DNA of 64,000 nt from Streptomyces flavotricini (GCF_020639365.1 NZ_JAINUL010000001.1:5561481-5625480); one strand, 5' to 3'. Counted from the stretch's first letter, positions 33,769 to 42,358 are shown. A program made the numbers and translations. The notes: a model not told the origin generated them from the letters alone.

Positions 33769-34209
33769 ATGACCGCAAAGCGGACGCAAGGTGCGGTGGT
33801 GGCTTCGACTCCGGCGGTAGCCGAACGGATGAGTCGGCAGGCGCGGCGAGACACCAGCCCTGAGGTTGCCGTGCGCAAACTGCTTCACGCCGCTGGACTC
33901 CGCTACCGACTGCAGCGGAAAGTGCCCGGTATGTCCCGCCGGACGATCGACATCGCGTTCCCGGGAGTCCGCGTCGCCGTGTTCCTGGACGGATGCTTTT
34001 GGCATGGATGTCCGCAACATGCCACCAGCCCGAAGGCGAACTCGGAGTGGTGGAGGGTGAAGCTCGACCGTAACGTCGCTCGTGACCTGGAGACCACCGC
34101 TCACCTGCAGGCTGCAGGGTGGCTCGTGCTCCGCTTCTGGGAGCACGAGCCACCAGAGGACGTGGCGATGAGGGTGAGTCAGGTCGTGCGAGGGTTGCAA
34201 CAGCCCTGA
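33769..34209 (+). CDS. vsr: Very short patch repair (Vsr)-family endonuclease
   Basis: 146 residues, full length. The Vsr core is intact: DTSPEVAVRKLLHAAGLRYR (Glu32), SRRTIDIAFPGVRVAVFLDG (Asp61), CFWHGCPQH (zinc/His cluster) and EWWRVKLDRNVARD, then GWLVLRFWEHE. Vsr nicks 5' of the T in T:G mismatches left when 5-methylcytosine deaminates, and usually travels with C5-methyltransferases, as here. In island settings Vsr-like nucleases may instead act as restriction effectors. It is the only clear nuclease in the island proper. It ends 20 bp before the SEC-C gene, which marks the right edge. Confidence 0.93.
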   Translation: MTAKRTQGAVVASTPAVAERMSRQARRDTSPEVAVRKLLHAAGLRYRLQRKVPGMSRRTIDIAFPGVRVAVFLDGCFWHGCPQHATSPKANSEWWRVKLDRNVARDLETTAHLQAAGWLVLRFWEHEPPEDVAMRVSQVVRGLQQP

Positions 34210-34229
34210 CGTCGAGTCGGCTGGCGTAC

Positions 34230-35228
34230 TCAACTACCGCCGTGGCATTCGGCGTACGGCTTGCCGGAGGTGCACCAGCAGGGGGTGTTCGGGGTGGGGG
34301 GCCAGGGGGTGGCCTTGCCTCGGGCGGCCAGGGTCGTCGCGTATTCCGGGAGGAGCGAGGGGGAGGCCGGGGAGGTCTTCTCCGATGCCGCGAAGGCCTC
34401 GTAGGAGGGGACGCTCGCCGTCACGATGCCGAGGTTCGTCGTGCCCGAGGCCGCCAGGGCGCGCAGGGACGCTTCGATGTGCGTCAGGTGCGCCTCGTGC
34501 GAGGGGTATTCCGCCGCGAGGGTCGGGTACGACGTGATGAGCTCGGCCAGTTCGCGGGCCGGCCAGTGCAGGATCGCCACCGGGAACGGGCGGGAGAGGG
34601 CGGCGCGGCGGTCGCCCAGTTCGGCGCGGAGGCGGGCGATCTCGGCGCGCAGCTCGGCCGGGTCGTCGGAGCCGAGGGCCCAGATGCGCTTGGGGTCGTG
34701 GAGCTCGTCCAGCGGGATCGGGCCGATGTGGCGGGTGTCGGCGACCATGTCCCACTCGTCGTGCGGGAGCCCGAGGAGGCGGCGGACCCGGTGCCGGCCC
34801 GTCAGGAGGGCCGTGGTGGCCTGGGTGAGGGGTGCGTTCTCCTCGATGAGGAGGCCGGCCGCCTCGGTGAAGCACTCCTCCGAAGCGGTCAACTCGTCGT
34901 GCGCTTCGAGGGTTTCCGCGATGACCTCCCAGGGGGCCGCATCCGCGGGCGCCGCCGCGCGGATGCCCTGGATGAGGGCGCGGGCCTCGGGCTCGTGGCC
35001 GTACTCCCACAGGTTCGCCGCCTGGAGCGCCTTGATCAGGTGCGGATCGGCGGGCGAGGAGGCGAGGAGTTGGTCGTACAGCGCGCTGGCGCGGTCCCGG
35101 GCGTCACCCAGTTCGAGGTGGGCCGCGGCCTGGAGGAGCAGGGGCTCCTGGTCCTCGGGGTAACGGGTCGCCGTGCGGATGAGGCGCTCGGCTTCGGCGA
35201 TGTGCTCGGCAGGCGTGTCAGGGCGCAT
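34230..35228 (-). CDS. SEC-C motif, TPR-like protein
   Basis: 332 residues. The N-terminal half is built of helical repeats (AEHIAEAERLIRTATRYPED, EPLLLQAAAHLELGDARDRA and so on), consistent with TPR-like units. The last 25 residues have the SEC-C zinc motif CWCTSGKPYAECHGG (CxC...C/H), shared with SecA's C-terminus, where it binds SecB and ribosomes. ATG 35228 is supported by TACGGT on the minus strand at 35236-35241, seven bases upstream. GC content is back to core level here. Role unknown; chaperone- or ribosome-associated function is inferred from the motif. Confidence 0.8.
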   Translation of the reverse strand: MRPDTPAEHIAEAERLIRTATRYPEDQEPLLLQAAAHLELGDARDRASALYDQLLASSPADPHLIKALQAANLWEYGHEPEARALIQGIRAAAPADAAPWEVIAETLEAHDELTASEECFTEAAGLLIEENAPLTQATTALLTGRHRVRRLLGLPHDEWDMVADTRHIGPIPLDELHDPKRIWALGSDDPAELRAEIARLRAELGDRRAALSRPFPVAILHWPARELAELITSYPTLAAEYPSHEAHLTHIEASLRALAASGTTNLGIVTASVPSYEAFAASEKTSPASPSLLPEYATTLAARGKATPWPPTPNTPCWCTSGKPYAECHGGS

Positions 35229-35283
35229 GGTTCACACCGTACTGCCCTGGTCTGTTGGCGGGGGAGGTCTTAGGGTGCGGCCC

Positions 35284-36081
35284 GTGCGGGATCACATGCG
35301 TGTGGTGGTGCAAGGGGGTGGCCGGCGGGGGCGGCGGGCCGGTCTCGCCGGGGTGCTGTGGGCGGCCGCCGAACTGACCGTCACCGTGGGTGTGGTGGTG
35401 TTGTTGCTGGTGGTGCACCAGGTGTGGTGGACCAACCGGCAGGCCCTGGCCGCCGCCCGGGAGGAAGTCCGGGAGTTGGAGAAGCGGTGGACCCGTCCTT
35501 CCGTCCCCGGCCCTCTTGATTCCGGTCCCGCCGTGGTTCCGGAGCCGTCCGCATCCGCATCCGCATCCGCATCCGCTTCCGCGCCGCCTTCCGCCGCCGA
35601 GCCCGGGGCGTCGGCGCGGAAGCCGGCGTCGGCGCCGGCGAGTGAGTCCGCGTACGGCGTGCTGCGGATTCCGCGGCTCGGGGTCGTCGTGCCCATCGCG
35701 CAGGGCGTCGACAAGCGGGCCGTGCTGGACAAGGGGTACGCCGGGCACTACCAGGGGACCGCGCAGCCCGGGGCGCAGGGGAACTTCGCGCTCGCCGGGC
35801 ACCGCAACACCCACGGCGAGCCGTTCCGGTACATCAACCGGCTGCGGGCCGGGGACGAGCTGATCGTCGACGTCCGGGGGCAGCGGTACACGTACGTGGT
35901 GGGCAAGACCCTGGGGGAGACCGGCGAGCGGGACACCGGGGTGATCGCGCCGGTGCCGCGCAGTACGGTCCACCCCGAGTACGGCTACGACGGGCCCGGC
36001 GCGCACATCACGCTCACCACCTGCACGCCCGAGTACACCTCCACATATCGGCTCGTGGTCTGGGGAACCTTGCGGAGTTAG
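35284..36081 (+). CDS. Class E sortase
   Basis: 265-residue membrane-bound transpeptidase. A basic N-tail and one membrane segment (LTVTVGVVVLLLVVHQVWW) are followed by a low-complexity Ser-Ala run and the sortase barrel. Catalytic residues are His in NFALAGHRNTHG, Cys in LTTCTPEYTSTYR, and the Arg of that same segment. Class E enzymes anchor proteins with LAXTG signals; two such proteins are encoded nearby (38231 and 42359). GTG 35284 is preceded at seven bases by TAGGGT (35271-35276), suggesting a leaderless transcript divergent from the SEC-C gene. Confidence 0.92.
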   Translation: MRDHMRVVVQGGGRRGRRAGLAGVLWAAAELTVTVGVVVLLLVVHQVWWTNRQALAAAREEVRELEKRWTRPSVPGPLDSGPAVVPEPSASASASASASAPPSAAEPGASARKPASAPASESAYGVLRIPRLGVVVPIAQGVDKRAVLDKGYAGHYQGTAQPGAQGNFALAGHRNTHGEPFRYINRLRAGDELIVDVRGQRYTYVVGKTLGETGERDTGVIAPVPRSTVHPEYGYDGPGAHITLTTCTPEYTSTYRLVVWGTLRS

Positions 36082-36134
36082 ATCGCGTTCTTGCTCGTGG
36101 TGGGTACGGATCGGATCTCGGGAGGGGGCGCGGT

Positions 36135-36440
36135 ATGGCACGGCTCGATCGTCGTCGGCTGCTGATGTCCCTGCTCCTGTTCGCCGGGGTCGTCGGGCTC
36201 CTCGGGCTGTTCGCCGGGGAGGGCGGGCTGGGCACCGTCGTGGTCGCCCTCGCCGCCACCGTCGCCGTGGGCGCCGCGGCCCTCGCCGCCCGGCTCGTGC
36301 GTCCCGTGCCGCCCCACCGCATACGTACCGCGATACGTGATCGCGAGCAGCGCACGGCGTTCCTGCCGCAGCGTGATCCCGATGCCTCGGGCCGGTCGCG
36401 GCCCAGGGCGCCCGGTCGTCTCGTCCTGACGGCCGCGTAG
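36135..36440 (+). CDS. DUF6412 family membrane protein
   Basis: 101 residues with two membrane helices (LLMSLLLFAGVVGLLGLFAG and VVVALAATVAVGAAALAA) and a basic C-tail (RTAIRDREQRTAFLPQRDPD). The arrangement just before a YidC-like gene is typical of the Streptomyces DUF6412 family. ATG 36135 follows GGGAGGGGG. The basic tail should be cytoplasmic. Function unknown; proximity to the insertase gene suggests a membrane biogenesis link. Confidence 0.75.
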   Translation: MARLDRRRLLMSLLLFAGVVGLLGLFAGEGGLGTVVVALAATVAVGAAALAARLVRPVPPHRIRTAIRDREQRTAFLPQRDPDASGRSRPRAPGRLVLTAA

Positions 36441-36546
36441 GGGCACCTCTTTCCCTTCATCCCTTCTGTTCGTCGTCGTGCCCCTCGTGGTCGTCGCGCC
36501 GAAATGCACTTCTTTCGACGTTGACGAGACCCCTCGGAGGGCCCGC

Positions 36547-37158
36547 GTGTCCGTTTTCACCCGCCTCGTTGAAGAGCTGGGCAGGCTCCTCGAGCCCGCT
36601 CTGGCCGAGTCCGCGACCGCTGCCGCGATCGTGCTGTTCACCGTGCTCGTACGGCTCGCCCTGCATCCGCTGAACCGGGCCGCGTTCCGCGGCGCGACCC
36701 CGATGGCCGGACTGCTGCCCGTGCTGCTCCAGCTGCCGGTGTTCTTCCTCATGTACCGGGCCTTCTCCTCGTCCGGCGAGCTGCTGGACCACCGGCTCCT
36801 CGCCGCGCCGCTGGGGGCCCGGTGGAGCGATGCCCTCGGTGCGGGCGGCTTCCTCGGCGCGCAGGGGCTGGTGTTCCTGGGGCTGTTCGCGGCCATCGCG
36901 GTGGTCGCCGCCTGGAGCGCGGTACGGGGGCGGCGCGCCGCCGCCGAGGCTCCCGTGCCGGTACCGGCCGCCAACGTGAGCGCCGAGCAGCAGGCGGCGC
37001 TGCGCAAGCTGGGCGGCGTACTGCCGCTGCTGTCGTTCGGGACGCTGATCACGGCGGCCGTGGTGCCGCTGGCCGCCGGGCTGTACCTGGTGACGACCAC
37101 CGCGTGGTCCGTGGCCGAGCGGGCGTGGTTCCAGCACCGCAAGCGTTCCAGCCTGTGA
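36547..37158 (+). CDS. YidC/Oxa1-family membrane insertase-like protein
   Basis: 203 residues with about five membrane segments (AAAIVLFTVLVRLALHPLN, MAGLLPVLLQLPVFFLMYRA, LVFLGLFAAIAVVAAW, VLPLLSFGTLITAAVVPLAA). The core arginine of the insertase groove corresponds to VRLALHPLNRAAF, and LPVLLQLPVFFLMYRAF matches the family's helix 3. It is shorter than the main YidC and lacks the cytoplasmic coiled loop, so it is a paralogue. GTG 36547 follows GGAGGG. Downstream of DUF6412 and probably co-transcribed. Confidence 0.8.
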   Translation: MSVFTRLVEELGRLLEPALAESATAAAIVLFTVLVRLALHPLNRAAFRGATPMAGLLPVLLQLPVFFLMYRAFSSSGELLDHRLLAAPLGARWSDALGAGGFLGAQGLVFLGLFAAIAVVAAWSAVRGRRAAAEAPVPVPAANVSAEQQAALRKLGGVLPLLSFGTLITAAVVPLAAGLYLVTTTAWSVAERAWFQHRKRSSL

Positions 37159-37279
37159 ACAGGGTCTTGCGGATGGGGCGGCCATCTTGGAGGATCAACC
37201 AATTCTCCGATGGCCGCAACCCATCGGCAGGCCCGGGCTCGCCCCTGGGCCGACCACCCACGACCACGGGAGAATGCCC

Positions 37280-38137
37280 ATGAAGCTGCTGCGTGTCGGA
37301 CCGGTCGGGGCCGAGCGCCCCGCGCTGCTCGACCAGGACGGGACCCTGCGCGACCTGTCCGGCCTGATCGCGGATGTGGACGGCGCGCTGCTGGCCGACG
37401 ACTCCGTGCTGTCCCGGGTACGGGACGCGGCGGAGTCCGGCGAGCTTCCGGCCCTGGACGCGGAGGGCCTGCGGATCGGCGCGCCGGTCGGCCGGATCGG
37501 CAAGATCGTGGGCATCGGGCTGAACTACTTCGGGCACGCCGCCGAGATCGGCGCGGAGCCGCCGGCCGAGCCCATCCTCTTCCTCAAGGCCGCGGACACC
37601 GTGGTCGGCCCGGACGACACCGTGCTGATCCCGCGCGGCAGCGTGAAGACCGACTGGGAGGCCGAGCTCGGCGTCGTCATCGGCAGCACCGCCCGCTACC
37701 TGTCCTCCGCCGCCGAGGGCCTGGCCCACGTAGGCGGATACGCGCTGGTCAACGACGTATCGGAGCGCGAGTTCCAGATCGAGCGCGGCGGCACCTGGGA
37801 CAAGGGCAAGAACTGCGAGACGTTCACCCCGCTGGGCCCCTGGCTGCTCACCGCCGACGAGGTGGCGGACCCGCAGGACCTGGACGTGAAGCTCTGGGTC
37901 AACGGCGAGCTCAAGCAGGACGGCAACACCGCCGACCAGATCTTCCCGGTCGGCGAGGTCGTGCGGTACCTGAGCCAGTTCATGACGCTGTACCCGGGCG
38001 ATGTCATCGTCACCGGCACCCCGGCGGGCGTGGCCATGGGCCGGCCCGAGCCGAAGCCGTACCTGCGGGCCGGTGACGTCGTGGAGCTGGAGATCGCGGG
38101 CCTCGGCCGCCAGCGCCAGGAGTTCAAGGGCGCGTAG
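37280..38137 (+). CDS. Fumarylacetoacetate hydrolase-family protein
   Basis: 285 residues. After an N-terminal beta domain comes the FAH core IGKIVGIGLNYFGHAAEIGA, then ADTVVGPDDTVLIPRGS, DWEAELGVVIG (metal ligands Glu/Glu), YALVNDVSEREFQ and DKGKNCETFTPLGPWL. VTGTPAGVAMGRPEPKPYLR is the family C-terminal motif. The metal-binding residues look intact. Members hydrolyse acylpyruvates or decarboxylate or hydrate dioic acids; the exact substrate is not clear. ATG 37280 follows GGGAGAA. No pathway partner is adjacent. Confidence 0.88.
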   Translation: MKLLRVGPVGAERPALLDQDGTLRDLSGLIADVDGALLADDSVLSRVRDAAESGELPALDAEGLRIGAPVGRIGKIVGIGLNYFGHAAEIGAEPPAEPILFLKAADTVVGPDDTVLIPRGSVKTDWEAELGVVIGSTARYLSSAAEGLAHVGGYALVNDVSEREFQIERGGTWDKGKNCETFTPLGPWLLTADEVADPQDLDVKLWVNGELKQDGNTADQIFPVGEVVRYLSQFMTLYPGDVIVTGTPAGVAMGRPEPKPYLRAGDVVELEIAGLGRQRQEFKGA

Positions 38138-38230
38138 GCGCCGTTCGCCCACGCGTGGGGGGATGGGGGCGGGACGGCATCGGCCGTCCCGCCCCCACCT
38201 GCGTGTGCCCTACGACGTGCGGGCCGCGGG

Positions 38231-39475
38231 TCAGTCCTTCGTGGACGCCCGGCGGCGGCGGTTGGCGAAGACCAGGCCGGCTCCCGCACCGAGCGCGGCG
38301 GCGCCGCCGCCCGCGATCAGGGCGGTCTCGGTGCCCGTGCTCGCGAGGGCCCCGTCGGAACCGCCCGCCGCGGTCATCCCGGTGTTGCCGACCGCTCCGG
38401 TGCCGGTGGCCCCGGTCCCGGTCGTCCCCGTCGTCCCGGCCGTCCCGGTCTGCCCGGTGGTCCCGGTGGCGCCGTCCTTGCCCGCGTCCGGCTTGCCCGT
38501 CTGCGCGTCGGCCGCGGCCTTGTCCTTGTCGCGGGCCGTGAACTGCCCGGTCTTCAGGAACTCGGCGCGGTCCGCCGGCGTGCCGTTGATCGCGATGATC
38601 GCGGCCTTCTTCAGTTCCGGGCCGGCCTTGTTCAGCATCGCCCAGATCAGGACCATGTTGTCGTCGTCGCGCAGCTCGTGCTGCGTGGTCGTCACGAAGG
38701 TGCGCAGCTGCGCCGGGGTCGGGTTCCCCTTCAGGAGGTTGACGATGCCCTCCTTCAGGCCCGGGCCGGCCCCGTCGAGCATCGCGAACAGCGCCACCCG
38801 GTCGTCCACCGCCCGGATCTTGTGCTGCCCGTTCGCGACGAACTCGCGGACCTCCTCGGGCGTCCCGCCGTCCATCAGCCGGTTGACCGCCTCGGTGATC
38901 CCGAGGCCCGCGCCGTTGAGCATCCGGGCCATCTCGACCAAGTCGTCCTCGTAGCGGGCGGTGTGCTGTCCGTGCTTGAGGAACTCGGTCAGCGCGGCCT
39001 GCGTGTCCGCCTTCATGGCGGCCTTGCCGGCCTTCTGCACGGCCCGGCCGCCGACGCCGATGATCTGCGAGACCCGTACCCGGTCGTCGGTGAACTGCTC
39101 CCGGGCCCACTCCACGTCGAGGAACTTCCGCAGGTCGGCGGCCGATCCCCCGAGGGCCTTCTCGGCCGCCTCGCGTACGCCCGGCCCGCTCGCCGGATCC
39201 GCCAGGACCGCCTCGACGGCGGCGCGGTCCTTCACGGCCTGCGGGTCGTCGGCCGCCTTCTCCGTCTGCTCGTCCTCCGGCTTGTCCGCGAGCTTGCCGG
39301 CCGACCCGTCCGCCGACCCGTCCGCCGCCGCGCCCGCCGCCTGGTCCGGCACGGTCGCAGCGGCCGGTGCGGCTGCCTGCGCCGAGGCGTCGGCGGCGAA
39401 GGCCGGAGAGGCGAGCAGGACGGCCGGGGCCATCGCGGCGGTGGCGACGGCCGATGCGATCCGGGGCAGCTTCAC
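38231..39475 (-). CDS. Secreted ALF-repeat protein with LAXTG cell wall sorting signal
   Basis: About 414 residues from GTG 39475 (ATG 39499 would add eight). The signal peptide is VKLPRIASAVATAAMAPAVL ending SPAFAADA. After a Gln/Ala linker come about four tandem helical ALF units of roughly 50 residues (for example RVALFAMLDGAGPGLKEGIV and NMVLIWAMLNKAGPELKKAA), each with a G(H/Q)(Q/H)-type end such as FVANGQHKI or FLKHGQHTA. A Gly/Thr-rich stalk follows, then the sorting signal LASTG, a membrane segment and RRRRASTKD. LASTG fits the LAXTG motif of class E sortases, one of which is encoded at 35284. Confidence 0.85.
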   Translation of the reverse strand: MKLPRIASAVATAAMAPAVLLASPAFAADASAQAAAPAAATVPDQAAGAAADGSADGSAGKLADKPEDEQTEKAADDPQAVKDRAAVEAVLADPASGPGVREAAEKALGGSAADLRKFLDVEWAREQFTDDRVRVSQIIGVGGRAVQKAGKAAMKADTQAALTEFLKHGQHTARYEDDLVEMARMLNGAGLGITEAVNRLMDGGTPEEVREFVANGQHKIRAVDDRVALFAMLDGAGPGLKEGIVNLLKGNPTPAQLRTFVTTTQHELRDDDNMVLIWAMLNKAGPELKKAAIIAINGTPADRAEFLKTGQFTARDKDKAAADAQTGKPDAGKDGATGTTGQTGTAGTTGTTGTGATGTGAVGNTGMTAAGGSDGALASTGTETALIAGGGAAALGAGAGLVFANRRRRASTKD

Positions 39476-39556
39476 AGACAGGTTCCGTTCTTCACACATG
39501 TGATGATCTACAACCTGTGCAGGATAGATGGCCCCTGAACCTCAAACTGTCCATTT

Positions 39557-40678
39557 TCAGGACATGGTGGAACCCAGCTCCACGGTCACCCCGTCCCGGG
39601 ACGAGACCCGCGCCGCCTCCAGCACCTCCAGGCACCGCGCCGCCTCGTGCGCGGTGACCGGCACCGGCCCGCCCTCGCGCAGGGCCGCCCGCACCGCCGC
39701 GTAGTACGCCGGGTAGTCACCCGGTACGGTCGCCACCGGCGCTCCGCCGCCGGTCAGCGGGGACTCGCCGGAGCCCACCCGGCCCCACAGGTGCTCGGGC
39801 TCCTCGCCCCACGGGGTGTCGCCGACGCCCGGCCGCTGCCCCTCGCGAAGGGCCGCCTCCTGCGGGTCGAGCCCGTACTTGACGTAGCCGGCGCGCGAGC
39901 CCAGGACGCGGAAGCGCGGGCCGAGCTGCGCGGTGGTCGCGCTGACGTAGAAGTGGGAGCGGACCCCGTTCGCGTGCGTGACGGCGATGAAGGTGTCGTC
40001 GTCCGCCTCGGCGCCCGGGCGGCGTACGTCGGTCTCCGCGTACACGCGGACGGCCGGGCCGAACAGGACCAGCGCCTGGTCGACGACGTGGCTGCCGAGG
40101 TCGTACAGCAGGCCGCCGATCTCCTCCGGGGCGCCGGACTCGCGCCAGCCGCCCTTCAGCTGCGGGCGCCAGCGCTCGAAGCGGGACTCGAAGCGCTGGA
40201 TCTCGCCGAGCTCGCCGTCGGCGATGAGGCGGCGCAGGGTGAGGAAGTCGTTGTCCCAGCGGCGGTTCTGGAACACGGACAGGAAGGTGCCGGTCTTGTC
40301 GGCGAGGGCGGCGAGTTCGCGGGCCTCGGCGGCGGTGGCGGCGAGCGGCTTGTCCACGACGACCGGGATGCCGGCGTGCAGCGCGGCGGTCGCGAGCGGG
40401 ACGTGGGTCTTGTTGGGGGAGGCGATGACCACCAGGTCGGGTGCGGGGGTGAGCTCCCAGAGCTCCTGCGCCGTGCCGACGATCCGCGCGTCGGGGTACG
40501 CCTCGCGCGCCTGGGCCTGGCGGCCCGGGTCGGAGGTGACGATCGTGTCGAGGACGAGCCCGTCGGTGGCCGAGACGAGCGGCGCGTGGAAGACGGAACC
40601 GGCGAGTCCGTATCCGATGAGGCCGACGCGGAGGGCGCAGTTCGACCGCGTGGGGGCAGCGGAAGGGGAGGCGTTCAT
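39557..40678 (-). CDS. Gfo/Idh/MocA-family oxidoreductase
   Basis: 373-residue NAD(P)-dependent dehydrogenase. The Rossmann fingerprint is RVGLIGYGLAGSVFHAPLV, and the catalytic Glu/Lys region is VVVDKPLAATAAEARELAAL (consensus EKP, here DKP). IGGLLYDLGSHVVDQALVLF is the conserved substrate-side helix. ATG 40678 leaves a 90-bp divergent promoter region shared with the ROK regulator, which contains palindromes. Likely a sugar or polyol dehydrogenase controlled by that regulator. The much longer frame that reads through upstream on this strand is antisense to other genes and not real. Confidence 0.88.
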   Translation of the reverse strand: MNASPSAAPTRSNCALRVGLIGYGLAGSVFHAPLVSATDGLVLDTIVTSDPGRQAQAREAYPDARIVGTAQELWELTPAPDLVVIASPNKTHVPLATAALHAGIPVVVDKPLAATAAEARELAALADKTGTFLSVFQNRRWDNDFLTLRRLIADGELGEIQRFESRFERWRPQLKGGWRESGAPEEIGGLLYDLGSHVVDQALVLFGPAVRVYAETDVRRPGAEADDDTFIAVTHANGVRSHFYVSATTAQLGPRFRVLGSRAGYVKYGLDPQEAALREGQRPGVGDTPWGEEPEHLWGRVGSGESPLTGGGAPVATVPGDYPAYYAAVRAALREGGPVPVTAHEAARCLEVLEAARVSSRDGVTVELGSTMS

Positions 40679-40690
40679 GCCTCCACTTTG

Positions 40691-40713
40691 GCAACAGTGT
40701 TGCTTAAGTGCAA
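40691..40713. promoter_or_regulatory. Overlapping palindromes, likely ROK operator
   Basis: GCAACAGTGTTGC (40691-40703, 6-bp arms around one base) overlaps TTGCTTAAGTGCAA (40700-40713, 4-bp arms around a TTAAGT core). They lie between the divergent oxidoreductase and ROK genes, overlapping any promoter there. Confidence 0.65.
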
Positions 40714-40725
40714 GGAGGGTGGACA

Positions 40726-40770
40726 ATGGGAAGGTGGACTGGCGTAGCGGAAGCAACGGAAGCGGCGTGA
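40726..40770 (+). CDS. Possible 14-residue leader ORF coupled to the ROK gene
   Basis: ATG 40726 has the best binding site of the region (AAGGAGGG, seven bases upstream) but opens a 14-codon frame, MGRWTGVAEATEAA. Its TGA overlaps the GTG start of the ROK frame (GTGA at 40767-40770). This suggests translational coupling. The alternative is that the ROK protein starts at an upstream in-frame GTG (40719 or 40734). Confidence 0.35.
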   Translation: MGRWTGVAEATEAA

Positions 40771-41822
40771 ACCTACCGGCGCTGCGGGGCCACAACGACG
40801 CGCTCGTACTCGCCCTGCTGCGCGAAGCGGGTCTCGACGGTCTCGGCCGCACCGAGCTCGCCGCCCTCACGCGCCTCACCCCGCAGGCCGTCAGCAAGAT
40901 CATTGGGCGGCTGCGCGCGGAGGGACTCGTCGCCGATGCCGGCCGCGGCCCGTCCACCGGGGGCAAGCCGCGGACGCTGCTCCAGCTGGCCGCCGGCGCC
41001 CGGCACGCCGTCGGGGTGCACGCCGACCGCGACGAACTGCGGGCGGTACGGGTGGACATGCTGGGCACGGTCGTCGAGCGGTTCCGCGGCCCCCTGGACT
41101 TCGCGGACGGACCGGATGCCGTCGCGGACGAGGTCGCACGGGCCGTGGACCGGCTGTGCGGGAACGCGGGCGCGGGATCCCTGCTGGGCGTCGGCGTCGC
41201 CGCGCCGGGACCGCTCGACTGGCGGGTCGGCGTAATGGGCCGGGTGACGGGATACCCCGAGTGGGAGGGGTACCCGCTGCGGCAGGCGGTGGCGGACCGG
41301 CTCGGGCCCGACGCCCCGCCGGTACTGCTGGACAAGGACACCAACGCGGGGGTCGCGGTCCCCGGTCGCAGGGCCGTCGGGAACTCCCTGTACCTGCACC
41401 TCAGCACCGGCCTGGGGGCCGGGCTGCGGCTCCGCGGCGAGGTCTTCCGCGGGGAACGCTCCGCGGCGGGGGAGTTCGGGCACCAGGTCCTGCTGCTGGA
41501 CGGTCCGCCCTGCCGGTGCGGAGGGCGCGGGTGCGCGGAGGTGCTGTGCCTGGAGGCGGTGGCCCGCGGGGACCTCCCCGAGGCGGCGCGGATCCTGGGT
41601 GAGGGCGCTGCGAACGTGGTCGCGCTCCTGGACGTGGACCGGGTGTGGCTGGGGGGACGGGTGGTGGACTCCGCACCGGAGGTCTTCACGAGGGGCGTCC
41701 GCCGCGTCCTGGAGGCCCGCACCCTGGGCGGCCCCGTTCCGGAGGTCGCCGCGTCCGAGGACGGTGTCGCCGAGGGGGCGGCGGAGCTGGCCCTGGCCCC
41801 GCTCTTCGGCCGCGTGGGCTGA
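40767..41822 (+). CDS. ROK-family transcriptional regulator / sugar kinase-like protein
   Basis: 351 residues. The N-terminal winged helix (LREAGLDGLGRTELAALTRL then TPQAVSKIIGRLRAEGLV) binds DNA. The ROK kinase-like fold follows, with LLGVGVAAPGPLDWR, LLDKDTNAGV, LYLHLSTGLGAGLRLRGEV and the zinc motif CRCGGRGCAEVLC. The family is regulated by sugars. Start uncertain: GTG 40767, or GTG 40719/40734 in frame. It is divergent from the Gfo/Idh/MocA oxidoreductase, with the palindromes at 40691-40713 between them, so it probably represses that gene and itself. Confidence 0.85.
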   Translation: MNLPALRGHNDALVLALLREAGLDGLGRTELAALTRLTPQAVSKIIGRLRAEGLVADAGRGPSTGGKPRTLLQLAAGARHAVGVHADRDELRAVRVDMLGTVVERFRGPLDFADGPDAVADEVARAVDRLCGNAGAGSLLGVGVAAPGPLDWRVGVMGRVTGYPEWEGYPLRQAVADRLGPDAPPVLLDKDTNAGVAVPGRRAVGNSLYLHLSTGLGAGLRLRGEVFRGERSAAGEFGHQVLLLDGPPCRCGGRGCAEVLCLEAVARGDLPEAARILGEGAANVVALLDVDRVWLGGRVVDSAPEVFTRGVRRVLEARTLGGPVPEVAASEDGVAEGAAELALAPLFGRVG

Positions 41823-41866
41823 GCGCTCGGCCGGGCCGCCCGGCCGGCAGGGGCTACGTTGCCCGC

Positions 41867-42196
41867 ATGGAGCTCTTTTCGCGTTCTTGGGGGGCCTTGC
41901 TCGAGGCCGTCGACGCGCTCGCGGACGCCGACTTCGGGCGGGAATCCGGGTGCCGGGGGTGGCTCGCCCACCACCTCGACCTCATCGCGCACCTCCCCGA
42001 CGGTCCGCCCCCACCGCCCCCGGAAGGCCTGGCCCGGTCCCGCGCACTGCTGGAGCGGATCGCCGGCGCCGCCTTCCCCGCGTCGTTCACCGACCGCGAC
42101 GCGCTCCTCGCCGGGACCGGCCGACGGGCGCCGACCCCCTCGGAGCAGGCGGAACCGGGCGCGCTCGCCGGGCGCCTGCCCCCCGTCCTCGGCTGA
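41867..42196 (+). CDS. Short maleylpyruvate isomerase-like (mycothiol-dependent, DinB fold) protein
   Basis: 109 residues resembling the N-terminal domain of mycothiol-dependent maleylpyruvate isomerases: SWGALLEAVDALADADFGRE then SGCRGWLAHHLDLIAHLPDG, with the conserved histidine segment. The family is usually 200 or more residues, so this is a truncated form or a distinct short member; the Pro-rich stretch DGPPPPPPEG follows where the next helices should be. TACGTT at 41855-41860 sits six bases before ATG 41867, suggesting leaderless translation. Function uncertain. Confidence 0.6.
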   Translation: MELFSRSWGALLEAVDALADADFGRESGCRGWLAHHLDLIAHLPDGPPPPPPEGLARSRALLERIAGAAFPASFTDRDALLAGTGRRAPTPSEQAEPGALAGRLPPVLG

Positions 42197-42358
42197 TCCG
42201 ATCAGGCGTAAGGCGCGAGCCGGCAGGCGTGGCGGGGGGAGGGGGGTGTGAGGGCGTGGGAGGGTGCCGGGAGGCCGGGGTGATTGTCGCCTCGTCCGAC
42301 CATCGCAACGGTCCACCCCATCACCCCCGTCCGGCGAGCAGCGAAGCGAAGGTCTTCC

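Noticed and set aside
26981..34230. Short shared GGCTGGC sequence at the two island edges considered as an attachment repeat
   Set aside because: Only seven bases in common, expected by chance in this DNA; no integrase gene is present.
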